NCBI GenBank assembly: GCA_020445785.1
Contig: JAGRFZ010000096.1
Coordinates: 1-38,421 of the forward strand
Direction: 5' to 3'
Source: Rhodocyclaceae bacterium
GTDB lineage: Bacteria > Pseudomonadota > Gammaproteobacteria > Burkholderiales > Rhodocyclaceae
Length of the DNA: 38,421 nucleotides
Both the position numbers and the translations under genes were made by a program. Below, piece after piece: positions 1-9,866 of the stretch. The notes under the pieces were generated by a model. The model ran no database searches. It saw only the letters and a program-made list of their open reading frames with translations, and had not been told where the DNA came from. Position 1 is the stretch's first letter; each line of letters starts with the position of its first letter.

Positions 1-86
1 GGGGGGGGGGGCGGCGGCGTCGCGCAGGACGCGGCCAGCACGATCAGGCCGATGCCCAGCAGGCGGCGGCATGCGGAACGGTTCAT
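1..86 (-). CDS. Partial lipoprotein precursor (N-terminus only)
   Basis: The first 28 codons of a gene running off the window's left edge. The start reads [13 protein letters not shown], followed by a hydrophobic stretch and LAASC, which resembles a signal peptidase II lipobox with Cys21 as the lipidated residue; Ser at -1 and Ala at -3 are tolerated but not the commonest choice. A proline run follows, encoded by the run of G at the window start. Its ATG overlaps the gatA stop as ATGA (86-83), so translation is probably coupled to gatA. Many relatives have gatB at this position, so this gene either lies between gatA and gatB or replaces it. Function cannot be assigned from so short a piece. 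The homopolymer at the edge could hide a sequencing indel, but the visible codons lie before it in reading order. Confidence 0.6.
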   Translation of the reverse strand, partial: MNRSACRRLLGIGLIVLAASCATPPPPP

Positions 87-1561
87 CTGGGGCTTCCCTC
101 CTCTTCACTGGCCCGCGCCGGGCGTGCCTGGTGCCAATCCGTGGCCTGCTGAAAGCGGTGTGCGGCACTCAGCAGCCGGGCCTCGCCGAAGTAGTTGCCG
201 ATCAGTTGCAGGCCGACCGGCAGTCCTGCGCCACCGAGACCAGCCGGAAGCGACAGCGCCGGCAACCCGGCCAGATTGATGGCGACCGTGTAGATGTCGC
301 CCAGGTACATCTGCACCGGATCGTCGCACTTGGCGCCGACTTCGTAGGCGGTGGTCGGCGCCGTCGGGCCGGCGATCACGTCGCACTGCTCGAAGGCCTT
401 GCGGAAGTCGTCGGCGATCAGTCGGCGCAGCTTCTGCGCCTGCAGGTAATAGGCATCGTAATAGCCGTGGGAGAGCACGTAGGTGCCCACCAGGATGCGC
501 CGTTTGACCTCGCCGCCGAAGCCTTCCGCCCGGCTCTTGCCGTACATGTCCGCCAGATCGGTGTAGTCGGCGGCCCGGTGGCCGTAGCGCACGCCGTCGA
601 AGCGTGACAGGTTGGAGCTTGCCTCGGCCGGGGCGATTACGTAGTAGGCGGGGATCGCGAGCTTCGAGTTCGGCAGCTCGACCGCGACGGTGGTGGCGCC
701 GAGGCGGCGATAGGTGTCGAGGGCGGCATCGATCACGGCGCGCACGTCGTCATCCATGCCTTCGCCGAAATACTCACGCGGCAGTCCGATTCTCAAGCCT
801 TCGATCGGCTTGTCGAGGTCGCGAGCAAAATCCTCGGCCGGCCGCTCCAGGCTGGTGGAGTCGCGCGGATCGAAGCCCGCCATCGCCGTCAGCACCGGCG
901 CGCAGTCGGCCGCGCTCCGGCCCAGCACGCCACCCTGGTCGAGCGAGGAGGCGTAGGCGATCATGCCGTAGCGCGAGACCACCCCGTAGGTCGGCTTGAT
1001 GCCGGTGACGCCGCAGAACGAGGCCGGCTGACGAACCGAGCCGCCGGTGTCGGTACCGGTGGCCACCGGTACCAGGCCGGCGGCCACGGCCGCGGCCGAG
1101 CCGCCCGAAGAGCCACCCGGCACGCGGGTGGTATTCCACGGGTTGCGCGCCGCGCCGAAATGGGAGTTCTCGTTGGACGAGCCCATCGCGAACTCGTCCA
1201 TATTGGTCTTGCCGACCAGCACCGTGCCGGCCTTCTTCAGTTGCGCGACGACATGCGCATCGTAGGGGCTGACGAAATTCGCCAGCATCTTCGAGGCGCA
1301 GGTGGTGGGCATGTCCGCAGTGCAGAAGACGTCCTTGTGGGCCAGCGGAATACCGGTCAGTGGGCCCGCCTGACCGGCTGCGATGCGCGCGTCTGCGGCG
1401 GCGGCTGCGGCCAGCGCACCGCCCTCGTCGACGTGCACGAAGGCGTTGAGCCGGGGGTTCTCGGCGGCGATGCGATCGAGTGCGGCGCGAGTCAGCTCGA
1501 CGCTGGAAATCCGCTTGTCGGCGAGCGCCGATGCAAGCTCTTGAAGGCTGGCGTTCAGCAT
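83..1561 (-). CDS. gatA: Aspartyl/glutamyl-tRNA amidotransferase subunit A (GatA)
   Basis: 492 residues, the usual length. GatA is the amidase of the GatCAB complex: it releases ammonia from glutamine to convert Glu-tRNA(Gln) or Asp-tRNA(Asn) to the amidated form in the cytoplasm. The amidase-signature triad is visible: Lys76 (in LAHKDVF), cis-Ser151 (in the GGSSGGS glycine/serine loop) and nucleophile Ser175 (in [11 protein letters not shown]), with the same mutual spacing as in characterised GatA proteins. The gene lies 42 bases after gatC on the same strand and ends in a 4-base ATGA overlap with a lipoprotein gene. Its start [10 protein letters not shown] is normal for the family. No GatB gene is visible because the window ends. 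Confidence 0.97.
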   Translation of the reverse strand: MLNASLQELASALADKRISSVELTRAALDRIAAENPRLNAFVHVDEGGALAAAAAADARIAAGQAGPLTGIPLAHKDVFCTADMPTTCASKMLANFVSPYDAHVVAQLKKAGTVLVGKTNMDEFAMGSSNENSHFGAARNPWNTTRVPGGSSGGSAAAVAAGLVPVATGTDTGGSVRQPASFCGVTGIKPTYGVVSRYGMIAYASSLDQGGVLGRSAADCAPVLTAMAGFDPRDSTSLERPAEDFARDLDKPIEGLRIGLPREYFGEGMDDDVRAVIDAALDTYRRLGATTVAVELPNSKLAIPAYYVIAPAEASSNLSRFDGVRYGHRAADYTDLADMYGKSRAEGFGGEVKRRILVGTYVLSHGYYDAYYLQAQKLRRLIADDFRKAFEQCDVIAGPTAPTTAYEVGAKCDDPVQMYLGDIYTVAINLAGLPALSLPAGLGGAGLPVGLQLIGNYFGEARLLSAAHRFQQATDWHQARPARASEEEGSPR

Positions 1562-1603
1562 GGTCAGGTCGGGTCGGAAAAGTGGGGTTGCCGCAATCGA
1601 AGG

Positions 1604-1891
1604 CTACTCGATAACCCGTGGCACCAGATACAGCCCCGCTTCGGTGGCCGGTGCCACCCGCTGAAAGGCGTCCCGCCGGTCGGGCTCCGTGACGACGTCA
1701 TCGCGCAGTCGCTGGTAGAGTTCCTGCGGGTGCGACATGGGTTCGACGCCGCTGGTGTCGACCGCCTGCATCTGCTCGACCAGATCGAAAATGCCATTGA
1801 GCTTGGCAAGCACGTCCTCGGCCTCGCCCGGCCCGAGTTCGATGCGCGCCAGACGGGCGATGTGTTTGACCTGATCGAGTTCGAGCGACAT
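1604..1891 (-). CDS. gatC: Aspartyl/glutamyl-tRNA amidotransferase subunit C (GatC)
   Basis: 95 residues, the full family length. GatC is the small subunit that wraps around and stabilises the GatA-GatB interface. The N-terminal part ([19 protein letters not shown]) is the classic GatC helix, and the conserved segment around [11 protein letters not shown] is present, followed by the [11 protein letters not shown] segment. It is the first gene of the gatC-gatA unit and is transcribed divergently from mreB, with a 96-base shared intergenic region. The ATG at 1891 is the only sensible start. Confidence 0.96.
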   Translation of the reverse strand: MSLELDQVKHIARLARIELGPGEAEDVLAKLNGIFDLVEQMQAVDTSGVEPMSHPQELYQRLRDDVVTEPDRRDAFQRVAPATEAGLYLVPRVIE

Positions 1892-3031
<1,140 letters not shown>

Positions 3032-3048
3032 TCGATGGTCTTCAGATT

Positions 3049-3082
3049 CGCGGCCGCGGGGTGTACCGGGCGGCCGCGTTTT
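3049..3082 (+). terminator. Intrinsic terminator/attenuator between mreB and mreC
   Basis: Perfect 9-base stem CGCGGCCGC (3049-3057) and GCGGCCGCG (3070-3078) with a 12-base loop, followed by TTTT (3079-3082) and then TCG. It lies 17 bases past the mreB stop and 12 bases before the mreC ATG. The short U run suggests partial rather than full termination. That would leave MreB made in excess over the downstream membrane proteins, as is useful for a filament protein. Confidence 0.75.
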
Positions 3083-3094
3083 CGTTGACGCGTC

Positions 3095-4003
3095 ATGTCT
3101 CTGATCGGACACAACACTCCACCCATCTTCAAGCGGGGCCCCGCACCGACGGTGCGGCTGATGCTCTACGTGTCCGCCGCGCTGGTGCTGTTGGTCACCG
3201 ACCTCAAGTTCCGTTATCTCGAATTCATGCGCCAGACCGTCGCGGTGGTGCTCTATCCGGTCGAGCGGGCGGCCGCCACGCCGGCCGACCTGGTGCTCAA
3301 CGCCGCCACCTACTTCGCCACCTTGGCCAAGGTCCAACAGGAGAATTCGCTGCTGCGCCGCCAGCAACTGCGGATGTCCGAGCAACTGATGCGCCACGAA
3401 CAACTGGCCCAGGAAAACGGCCGGCTGCGGATCCTGCTCGGCATGCGAGACGAGCTGCCGGCACGCTCGGTGGCCGCCGACGTGCTGTATGCCGCCCACG
3501 ATCCGTTTTCGCGCAAGGTGATCCTCGATCGCGGCTCGACCCACGGCATTGCCCAGGGCGACGCGGTGGTGGATGAACGGGGCGTGATCGGCCAGGTGAC
3601 ACGGGTGCATCCGATCCAGGCCGAGGTCACGCTGCTCACCGACAAGGAGCAGGCGATTCCGATCGCGGTCCAGCGCAACGGCCTGCGCGGTGTCGTCTTC
3701 GGTGCCGGCGCCGGCCAGCTCGAATTGCGCTATCTGCCCGCCACCGCCGACGTCCAGCCCGGCGACACCTTGCTCACCTCCGGCCTCGACGGTCTCTACC
3801 TGCCCGGTCTGCCGGTGGCGAAGGTGATCCGCGTGGACCGCGACACCCAGGCCTTCGCGCGCATCTTCTGCTTGCCGGTCGGCGGCGTCGAGCAAAGCAC
3901 CCAGGTGCTGGTCATGGGCCGCTTGAGCCCGCCGCAGCCGCCGATGAGCGAGGAGGGCGGCGACGATGTCGTCGTCGGCGCCGATACGGGCAAGGATTCC
4001 TGA
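3095..4003 (+). CDS. mreC: Rod shape-determining protein MreC
   Basis: 302 residues. MreC is a bitopic inner-membrane protein whose periplasmic part binds and activates PBP2 in the elongasome. The sequence shows a short cytoplasmic tail, one membrane segment (about residues 24-40, LMLYVSAALVLLVTDLK), a coiled-coil stretch rich in Q, L, R and E (about 78-115, around QQENSLLRRQQLRMSEQL), then the two beta-barrel subdomains with the conserved GVIGQV and LTSGLDGLYLPGLPV-type segments. The C-terminal tail (PPQPPMSEEGGDD and onward) is low complexity. Its stop overlaps the mreD start (TGATG), so the two are translationally coupled. Confidence 0.97.
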   Translation: MSLIGHNTPPIFKRGPAPTVRLMLYVSAALVLLVTDLKFRYLEFMRQTVAVVLYPVERAAATPADLVLNAATYFATLAKVQQENSLLRRQQLRMSEQLMRHEQLAQENGRLRILLGMRDELPARSVAADVLYAAHDPFSRKVILDRGSTHGIAQGDAVVDERGVIGQVTRVHPIQAEVTLLTDKEQAIPIAVQRNGLRGVVFGAGAGQLELRYLPATADVQPGDTLLTSGLDGLYLPGLPVAKVIRVDRDTQAFARIFCLPVGGVEQSTQVLVMGRLSPPQPPMSEEGGDDVVVGADTGKDS

Positions 4004-4524
4004 TGCAGCCGACCAATCGCAGCCAGCGCATCCTGCAGCCGGTCAAGCTGTGGTACCTCTATCTGTCGTTGCTGGTGGCGTTCGCGCTGACCCTGATCCC
4101 GACCGGCCACCTGCCCGGCGTGCCCGACTGGCTGGCCCTCGTGCTCGCCTTCTGGAGCGTGCGCGAACCGCTGCGGGTAAGCCTCGGCACCGGCTTCGTC
4201 TTCGGCCTGCTGGTCGACGTCGGCCACGGCGCGGCCCTCGGCCAGCACGCCCTCGCCTATGTCCTGCTGACCTACGGCGCCAATGCCTTGTCGCGCCGGG
4301 TGTTGTGGTTCTCTCCGCTGGAGCAGGCGTTGCACATCCTGCCGCTGCTGCTGCTGATGCACGTGGTGATGGTGGTGGTGCGCATGCTGGCCGGCGCCGA
4401 TTTCCCCGGCTGGTGGTATTTCACCGGCAGCTTCACCGCGGCGCTGCTTTGGGTGCCCCTGCATTTCGTGCTGCTGTTCCCCCAGTTCCGCCCTGTCGAG
4501 CGCGACGACAACCGGCCGATCTGA
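4003..4524 (+). CDS. mreD: Rod shape-determining protein MreD
   Basis: 173 residues, almost wholly hydrophobic with about five or six predicted membrane segments. The GTGFVFGLLVDVGHGAALGQ stretch (from about residue 62) is typical of MreD. MreD is an integral inner-membrane component of the elongasome that modulates MreC-PBP2 interaction. The start overlaps the mreC stop by one base. The C-terminus ends in a short charged tail (RPVERDDNRPI). Confidence 0.95.
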   Translation: MQPTNRSQRILQPVKLWYLYLSLLVAFALTLIPTGHLPGVPDWLALVLAFWSVREPLRVSLGTGFVFGLLVDVGHGAALGQHALAYVLLTYGANALSRRVLWFSPLEQALHILPLLLLMHVVMVVVRMLAGADFPGWWYFTGSFTAALLWVPLHFVLLFPQFRPVERDDNRPI

Positions 4525-4539
4525 GCGTTCGCGAACCCG

Positions 4540-6459
4540 ATGAGCTTCGACGCCCCGGACCAGGAACTCCAGCATTTCCGCAGCCGCCTGCTGGTGGCCG
4601 GCAGCTTCATGCTGTTGTGTTTCGCGGTGCTGGTGGCACGCTTCGGCTGGCTGCAGATCAACCGCTTCGATTACTACCATACCCGTGCCGAGGACAACCG
4701 CATCGCACTGGTGCCGATCTCGCCCAATCGGGGTCTGATCGTGGATCGCGACGGCGAGGTGCTGGCCCGCAACTATGCCGCCTATACGCTGGAGATCGCG
4801 CCGACCCATTTCCGCCGGGCCGACCCGCTCTTCGACCAGCTCCAATCGGTGGTCGAAATCACGCCGCGAGACCGTCGCCGCTTCCGCAAGATCCTCGACG
4901 AGAGCCGCAATTTCGACAGCGTCCCGATCCGCATTCGGCTGAGCGACGAGGAGGTCGCCCGCTTCGTCGCGCGCCGCTTCGAGTTCCAGGGGGTCGAGGT
5001 CAAGGCGAGGCTGTTTCGCGACTATCCCAACGGCAGTCTGGCGGCCCACGTCATCGGCTACATCGGGCGCATCAACGAGCGCGATCTGGAGCGCATCGCC
5101 GCGCGCGAGGCGAGCGCCAATTATCGCGGCACCGAGCATATCGGCAAGGTCGGGCTGGAGCAGAGCTACGAGGACGAGCTGCACGGCGTTACCGGCTTCG
5201 AGGAGGTCGAGGTGGACGCCGGCGGCCGCGCGGTGCGGCAGTTGCGGCGTACGCCGCCGACCTCCGGCAACAACCTGGTGCTGACCCTCGACCGGGGCCT
5301 GCAACGGGTCGCCGAAAATGCGTTCAACGGCCGCCGGGGCGCCCTGGTGGCGATCGAGCCGGCCACCGGCGGTGTGCTTGCGCTGGTCTCCTCGCCGTCG
5401 TTCAATCCGAACCTGTTCGTCGATGGCATCTCCACCCAGGACTGGAACGCGCTCAACAACTCGCCCGACCACCCGCTGCTCAATCGGGCGCTGGCCAGCG
5501 CCAACCCGCCGGGCTCCACCTTCAAGCCCTTCATGGCGCTGGCGGCCCTGACCACCGGCAAGCGCACCGCGGACCAGGCCATTGTCGATCCCGGCTACTT
5601 CGACTTCGGCGGCCACCGGTTTCGCGACGACAAGGTCGGTGGCCACGGCATGGTCGACATGTACAAGTCGATCGCCTTTTCGTGCAACACCTACTACTAC
5701 CGGCTGGCCGCGGACCTCGGCATCGAGCAGATCGCTGGCTTCATGGATGGATTCGGGCTCGGCAGTCGTACCGGCGTCGACCTCGAGGGCGAGGCCAGCG
5801 GCGTCTTGCCGTCGCCGGAGTGGAAGCGCACCCGTTTCCGGCGGGTCGAGCAGCAGAAGTGGTTCGCCGGCGAAACCATCTCGGTCGGCATCGGTCAGGG
5901 CTACAACGCCTACACGCCGATCCAGCTCGCCAGTGCGGTGGCGACGCTGGCCGCCGATGGCGTGCGCTTCCGGCCCCATCTGGTGCGCTACGTCGAGGAC
6001 GTGCGCACCGGTTCGCGCCGGGTGATCGAGCCGGAGCCCTTGCTCCACCTGCCGCTGGCGCAGGAGCACGTGGATTTCATCAAGCAGGCGATGGAAGGGG
6101 TCAATCTCGAAGGAACCGGGCGGCGCGCCTTCAAGGACGCCGGCTATCGCGTCGCCGGCAAGACCGGCACCGCCCAGGTGTTTTCGCTGCGGGGCGCGAC
6201 CTATCGCGAGAAGCAGATCCGCGAGCGGCTGCGCGACCACTCGCTGTATGTCGCCTTTGCCCCGGTGGAAAAACCGGCGATCGCGCTGGCGGTGCTGGTC
6301 GAGAACGGTGGCTTCGGTTCCCAGGCGGCGGCGCCGATCGCCCGCCAGGTGCTCGACTACTATCTGCTCGGCATCGAACCGGAGCGCCCGGCACTGCCCG
6401 ACGAAGAGGCCAGCGACGAGATCGAGCCGGCGGCCGCGGCGCAGGGCGTCACACCATGA
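4540..6459 (+). CDS. mrdA: Penicillin-binding protein 2 (MrdA), elongasome transpeptidase
   Basis: 639 residues, normal for PBP2. It is a monofunctional class B PBP that cross-links new peptidoglycan along the side wall with RodA. One N-terminal membrane anchor (about 16-38, LLVAGSFMLLCFAVLVARFGW) is followed by the pedestal domain with NRGLIVDRDGEVLARN, then the transpeptidase domain. Active-site motifs are complete: S326-T-F-K329 (SXXK), S381-C-N383 (SXN) and K541-T-G-T (KTG). It starts 15 bases after mreD, and its stop overlaps the rodA start as ATGA. Confidence 0.98.
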   Translation: MSFDAPDQELQHFRSRLLVAGSFMLLCFAVLVARFGWLQINRFDYYHTRAEDNRIALVPISPNRGLIVDRDGEVLARNYAAYTLEIAPTHFRRADPLFDQLQSVVEITPRDRRRFRKILDESRNFDSVPIRIRLSDEEVARFVARRFEFQGVEVKARLFRDYPNGSLAAHVIGYIGRINERDLERIAAREASANYRGTEHIGKVGLEQSYEDELHGVTGFEEVEVDAGGRAVRQLRRTPPTSGNNLVLTLDRGLQRVAENAFNGRRGALVAIEPATGGVLALVSSPSFNPNLFVDGISTQDWNALNNSPDHPLLNRALASANPPGSTFKPFMALAALTTGKRTADQAIVDPGYFDFGGHRFRDDKVGGHGMVDMYKSIAFSCNTYYYRLAADLGIEQIAGFMDGFGLGSRTGVDLEGEASGVLPSPEWKRTRFRRVEQQKWFAGETISVGIGQGYNAYTPIQLASAVATLAADGVRFRPHLVRYVEDVRTGSRRVIEPEPLLHLPLAQEHVDFIKQAMEGVNLEGTGRRAFKDAGYRVAGKTGTAQVFSLRGATYREKQIRERLRDHSLYVAFAPVEKPAIALAVLVENGGFGSQAAAPIARQVLDYYLLGIEPERPALPDEEASDEIEPAAAAQGVTP

Positions 6460-7601
6460 CCGGACGCCGCTTCGAACTGCGCCGGGTGGTCGTCGCCCTG
6501 CTCGAGCCCCTCGATCCTATCCTGCTGGTGCTTCTTTGCCTGCTGCTCGGCTATGCCTTCACGCTGATGGCGAGCGCGTCGCCGGCGCGCATGGAATCGC
6601 AGATGATCAACTCGGCTGTGGCCGTGGTGGTGATGTGGATCGCCGCCCGGCTGCCGGTCCCGCGCATTCTTGCGCTGGCGCTGCCGGTCTATCTCGTGGG
6701 GGTGCTGCTGCTGGTGGCCGTGGCCCTGTTCGGCCAGACCTCGAAGGGGGCGCAGCGCTGGCTCGACATCGGCGTCGCGCGGATTCAGCCCTCCGAGATC
6801 ATGAAGATCGCCGTGCCGCTGATGCTGGCCTGGTACTTCCACCACCGCGAGGGCGCCATCGGCGCCCGCGACTTCGTCTTCGCCGGCATCCTGCTTCTCG
6901 TCCCGGTCGGCCTGATCGTGCGCCAGCCCGATCTCGGCACCGCCCTGCTGGTGGCGGCGGCGGGCTTCTTCGTGCTGTTCTTCGCCGGCCTGTCGTGGAA
7001 GCTGATCGCCCCGGTGGCGGTGGCGGGCATCATCGGCATCGGCTCGATCGTCGGCTTCGGCGATCGGATCTGCCAGCCCGAGGTCGATTGGGTCGTGCTG
7101 CACGGCTACCAGAAGAATCGGGTATGCACGTTGCTCGACCCCACGTCGGATCCACTCGGCAAGGGCTTCCACATCATCCAGTCGACCATTGCGATCGGCT
7201 CCGGCGGGCTCGCCGGCAAGGGCTGGCGCGACGGCACCCAGACCCATCTGGCCTTCATTCCGGAACGCCACACCGACTTCATTTTCGCGGTGCTGGGCGA
7301 GGAGTTCGGCTTCGTCGGCGCCTGCCTCCTGGTGTTCCTCTATATTGCATTGATCACCCGGGGCTTCGTCATCGCGATCGCGGCGCCGACCCTGTCGTCG
7401 CGCTTGCTGGCCGGGGCGGTGACGATGATCTTCTTCACCTACGCCTTCGTGAACATGGGCATGGTCAGCGGCATGCTGCCGGTGGTGGGCGTACCGCTGC
7501 CCTTCATCAGCTACGGGGGCACCGCCCTGGTTACCCTGTGCCTGGGGCTCGGCATCCTGATGAGCATCCAGCGCGCCCGTTACCTGACCCAGCAGACATG
7601 A
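6456..7601 (+). CDS. rodA: Rod shape-determining protein RodA (SEDS glycosyltransferase)
   Basis: 381 residues from the ATG that overlaps the mrdA stop. RodA is the SEDS-family peptidoglycan polymerase that uses lipid II and works as a complex with PBP2. About ten membrane segments are seen. Conserved SEDS stretches are present: GAQRWLDIG, QPSEIMKI, RQPDLGTALL, the loop motif PERHTDFIFAVLGEEFG containing the essential Asp, and the C-terminal VGVPLPFISYGGTA. A longer open frame continues upstream through the out-of-frame parts of mreD and mrdA, but it has no merit as a start. Confidence 0.97.
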   Translation: MTGRRFELRRVVVALLEPLDPILLVLLCLLLGYAFTLMASASPARMESQMINSAVAVVVMWIAARLPVPRILALALPVYLVGVLLLVAVALFGQTSKGAQRWLDIGVARIQPSEIMKIAVPLMLAWYFHHREGAIGARDFVFAGILLLVPVGLIVRQPDLGTALLVAAAGFFVLFFAGLSWKLIAPVAVAGIIGIGSIVGFGDRICQPEVDWVVLHGYQKNRVCTLLDPTSDPLGKGFHIIQSTIAIGSGGLAGKGWRDGTQTHLAFIPERHTDFIFAVLGEEFGFVGACLLVFLYIALITRGFVIAIAAPTLSSRLLAGAVTMIFFTYAFVNMGMVSGMLPVVGVPLPFISYGGTALVTLCLGLGILMSIQRARYLTQQT

Positions 7602-7612
7602 GGAATTCACCG

Positions 7613-8671
7613 ATGTCCGTTCCATCCGGCCTTTTCGCCACCGCCGCCGCCGCCGTCGTTTCGCTGCTGCTGGCCGGCTGTGGCGCGACGCCGGTGTCGC
7701 CCCAGGGCGAGCGCCGCCTTCCCGACGAGCGTCCCGGCGCCTACTATCAGGACGACGGGCCCCACGCCAATCCACCGGCGGATCTCGACCGGGTGCCCGA
7801 TGCGGTGCCGCGCGAAGAGCCCCTGCACCGCTATGCCAACCGCCCATACCGGGTGCTCGGCCAGAGCTTCACGCCGGCCACCCGCATCGCCGCCTTCCAG
7901 CAGCGCGGCAAGGCGAGCTGGTACGGCCGCAAGTTCCACGGCAAGCGCACCGCGAGCGGGGAGGTCTACGACATGTACAAGATGACCGCAGCCCATCCGA
8001 CGCTGCCGATCCCGAGCTATGTGCGGGTGAAGAACCTCGACAACGACCGCAGCGTCGTGGTGCGGATCAACGACCGCGGGCCCTTCCTGCGCGGACGTGT
8101 CATCGATCTCTCCTATGCCGCTGCCCACCGCCTCGGCTACATCGAACAAGGCAGCACCGATGTCGAAGTCACGGCGATCATGCCCGGCGATGAACTCGAA
8201 CTGAGTAGGGCCGCGCCGGTGCGGCCCCTGCGCCGGCCCGGCGCCGCTGCGTCGGCGGCCGAGGCCGCTGCGGTGCTGCCGCCCGAGCCGCCCGAGATCG
8301 CGCCGATCGCCACCTTGCCGCCCGTCGAACCGGCTGCCCTGCCAAGCGAGCCCGCCGCCGTGTCGCCGGCCGTGGTGCCGCCGCCGCCAGCCGCTGCAGT
8401 CGAGACGGCTAGGGCCGGTGACGGGACGCCGATCGCCACCGTGCGCCACTATCTCCAACTCGGCGCCTTTGCCAGTCGCGCCAACGCCGAAGACTTCCGC
8501 AACATGGCCGCGGGCGAGATCGACGAGCCCCCGGAGCGGTTCGAGATCGTGCCCCAGGGGCTGCGCTTTCGACTCCACCTCGGCCCCTATGCTACGGTGG
8601 AGGAAGCGCGCGAACGTGCCGCAGCGGTCGCCGCGACGCTCAAGATCAAGCCCTTCGTCGTTGCCCGTTGA
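7613..8671 (+). CDS. rlpA: Septal ring lytic transglycosylase RlpA (lipoprotein, SPOR)
   Basis: 352 residues from the ATG at 7613, which has GAGGA (7600-7604) at good spacing. A signal peptide ends in LLLAGC with Cys23 as the lipidated residue. The double-psi beta-barrel domain follows (about 95-195), with GKASWYGRKFHGKRTASGE, the histidine of TAAHPTLP and the aspartate of INDRGPF, which correspond to catalytic residues in Pseudomonas RlpA. A long Ala/Pro linker (about 205-268) leads to a C-terminal SPOR domain (about 275-350, HYLQLGAFASRANAEDF) that binds denuded septal glycan. RlpA cleaves stem-less glycan strands at the division site. It follows rodA by 11 bases, as in E. coli and relatives. 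Confidence 0.95.
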   Translation: MSVPSGLFATAAAAVVSLLLAGCGATPVSPQGERRLPDERPGAYYQDDGPHANPPADLDRVPDAVPREEPLHRYANRPYRVLGQSFTPATRIAAFQQRGKASWYGRKFHGKRTASGEVYDMYKMTAAHPTLPIPSYVRVKNLDNDRSVVVRINDRGPFLRGRVIDLSYAAAHRLGYIEQGSTDVEVTAIMPGDELELSRAAPVRPLRRPGAAASAAEAAAVLPPEPPEIAPIATLPPVEPAALPSEPAAVSPAVVPPPPAAAVETARAGDGTPIATVRHYLQLGAFASRANAEDFRNMAAGEIDEPPERFEIVPQGLRFRLHLGPYATVEEARERAAAVAATLKIKPFVVAR

Positions 8672-8731
8672 GGGCCCGCGGAGCTCGGCGCCTCGATCCC
8701 GATTCCACCAGCAGCCAGTGAAACCCATCCC

Positions 8732-9859
8732 ATGCGTCTCGTCACATTTCTGATCCTTTTCCTCTCCGCGCAGTTGTCCTTCGGGCAGGCTTCCGCGCCA
8801 CCCCAGGTCGCCGCCAACACCTGGCTGCTGCTCGACTACGTGACCGGGCAGCCGTTGGTCGAGCACGACGCCGATCGGCGCATCGAGCCGGCCTCACTGA
8901 CCAAGCTGATGACTGCCTACCTTACGTTCGCCGCACTCAAGGAAGGGCGGATCACGCCGGAACAACAGGTCCCGGTGTCCGAGAAGGCCTGGAAGATGAT
9001 CGGCTCGCGCATGTTCATCGAACCGCGCAAGCCGGTCACCGTGGAGCAACTGGTGCAGGGCATGATCGTGCAGTCCGGCAACGACGCCTGCGTCGCCCTG
9101 GCCGAACTGATCGCCGGCTCCGAGGAAGGCTTCGTGCAACTGATGAATCGCGAGGCGGAGCGCCTCGGCATGACGAGCACCCGCTTCATGAACACCACCG
9201 GTCTGCCCCATCCGGAGCACCTGACCACGGCCCGCGATCTCGGCATCCTGGCGGCCGCCATCATCCGCGATTTTCCGGCGTTCTATCCCACCTATTCGCA
9301 AAAGGAATTCACCTACAACGACATCAAGCAGCCCAATCGCAACCGGCTGCTGTGGGTCGATCCGACCGTCGACGGGGTCAAGACCGGCCATACCGAAAGC
9401 GCCGGTTATTGCCTGATCGCATCCGCCCAGCGCGGCGAGCGGCGGCTGATTTCCGTACTGACCGGCGCCGCCAGCGAGGCCGGCCGGGCCGAGGAGTCGC
9501 TCAAGCTGCTCAACCACGGTTTCCTGTTCTTCGACACCGTCCGCCTCTACGAAGCGGGCAAGCCGGTGTCGTCGCTGCCGGTGTGGAAGGGCGAGGCCGA
9601 CACCCTCGATGCCGGATTCCTGAACGACCTCGTGCTGTCGGTGCCCAAGGATCAGGCAGCCCAGTTGCAATTCGATCTGGCCAGCGTGCAGCCGGTGACG
9701 GCGCCGGTGACCAAGGGCCAGCAGGTCGCGACCCTGCGCATCTCGCTCGCCGGCGAATCGATCGGCGAGTATCCGGTGCGCGCCCTGCACGACGTGCCCG
9801 AGGCCGGCCTGATCGGCCGCAGTTGGGATGCCCTGCGCCTGTGGATCAAGAGCCTGTGA
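8732..9859 (+). CDS. dacA: D-alanyl-D-alanine carboxypeptidase (PBP5/6 family)
   Basis: 375 residues. A cleavable signal peptide (MRLVTFLILFLSAQLSFGQA) is followed by the peptidase S11 domain with S55-L-T-K58, S115-G-N117 and K217-T-G219, all three penicillin-binding motifs. The C-terminal PBP5-type beta domain begins near residue 285, and the last residues (about 357-375, LIGRSWDALRLWIKSL) look like the amphipathic helix that anchors the protein to the outer face of the inner membrane. It trims the terminal D-Ala from pentapeptides. Position after rlpA matches dacA of enteric bacteria; some beta-proteobacterial annotations use dacC. Confidence 0.96.
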   Translation: MRLVTFLILFLSAQLSFGQASAPPQVAANTWLLLDYVTGQPLVEHDADRRIEPASLTKLMTAYLTFAALKEGRITPEQQVPVSEKAWKMIGSRMFIEPRKPVTVEQLVQGMIVQSGNDACVALAELIAGSEEGFVQLMNREAERLGMTSTRFMNTTGLPHPEHLTTARDLGILAAAIIRDFPAFYPTYSQKEFTYNDIKQPNRNRLLWVDPTVDGVKTGHTESAGYCLIASAQRGERRLISVLTGAASEAGRAEESLKLLNHGFLFFDTVRLYEAGKPVSSLPVWKGEADTLDAGFLNDLVLSVPKDQAAQLQFDLASVQPVTAPVTKGQQVATLRISLAGESIGEYPVRALHDVPEAGLIGRSWDALRLWIKSL

Positions 9860-9866
9860 GCCGCGC

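Noticed and set aside
3966-7601. 1211-codon plus-strand frame
   Set aside because: Only its last 381 codons (rodA from 6456) are real; the rest reads out of frame through mreD and mrdA and is Arg/Pro-rich.
6248-8671. 807-codon plus-strand frame ending with RlpA
   Set aside because: Only the part from 7613 is rlpA; the upstream part is an out-of-frame reading of mrdA and rodA. A lipoprotein signal and ribosome site fix the start.
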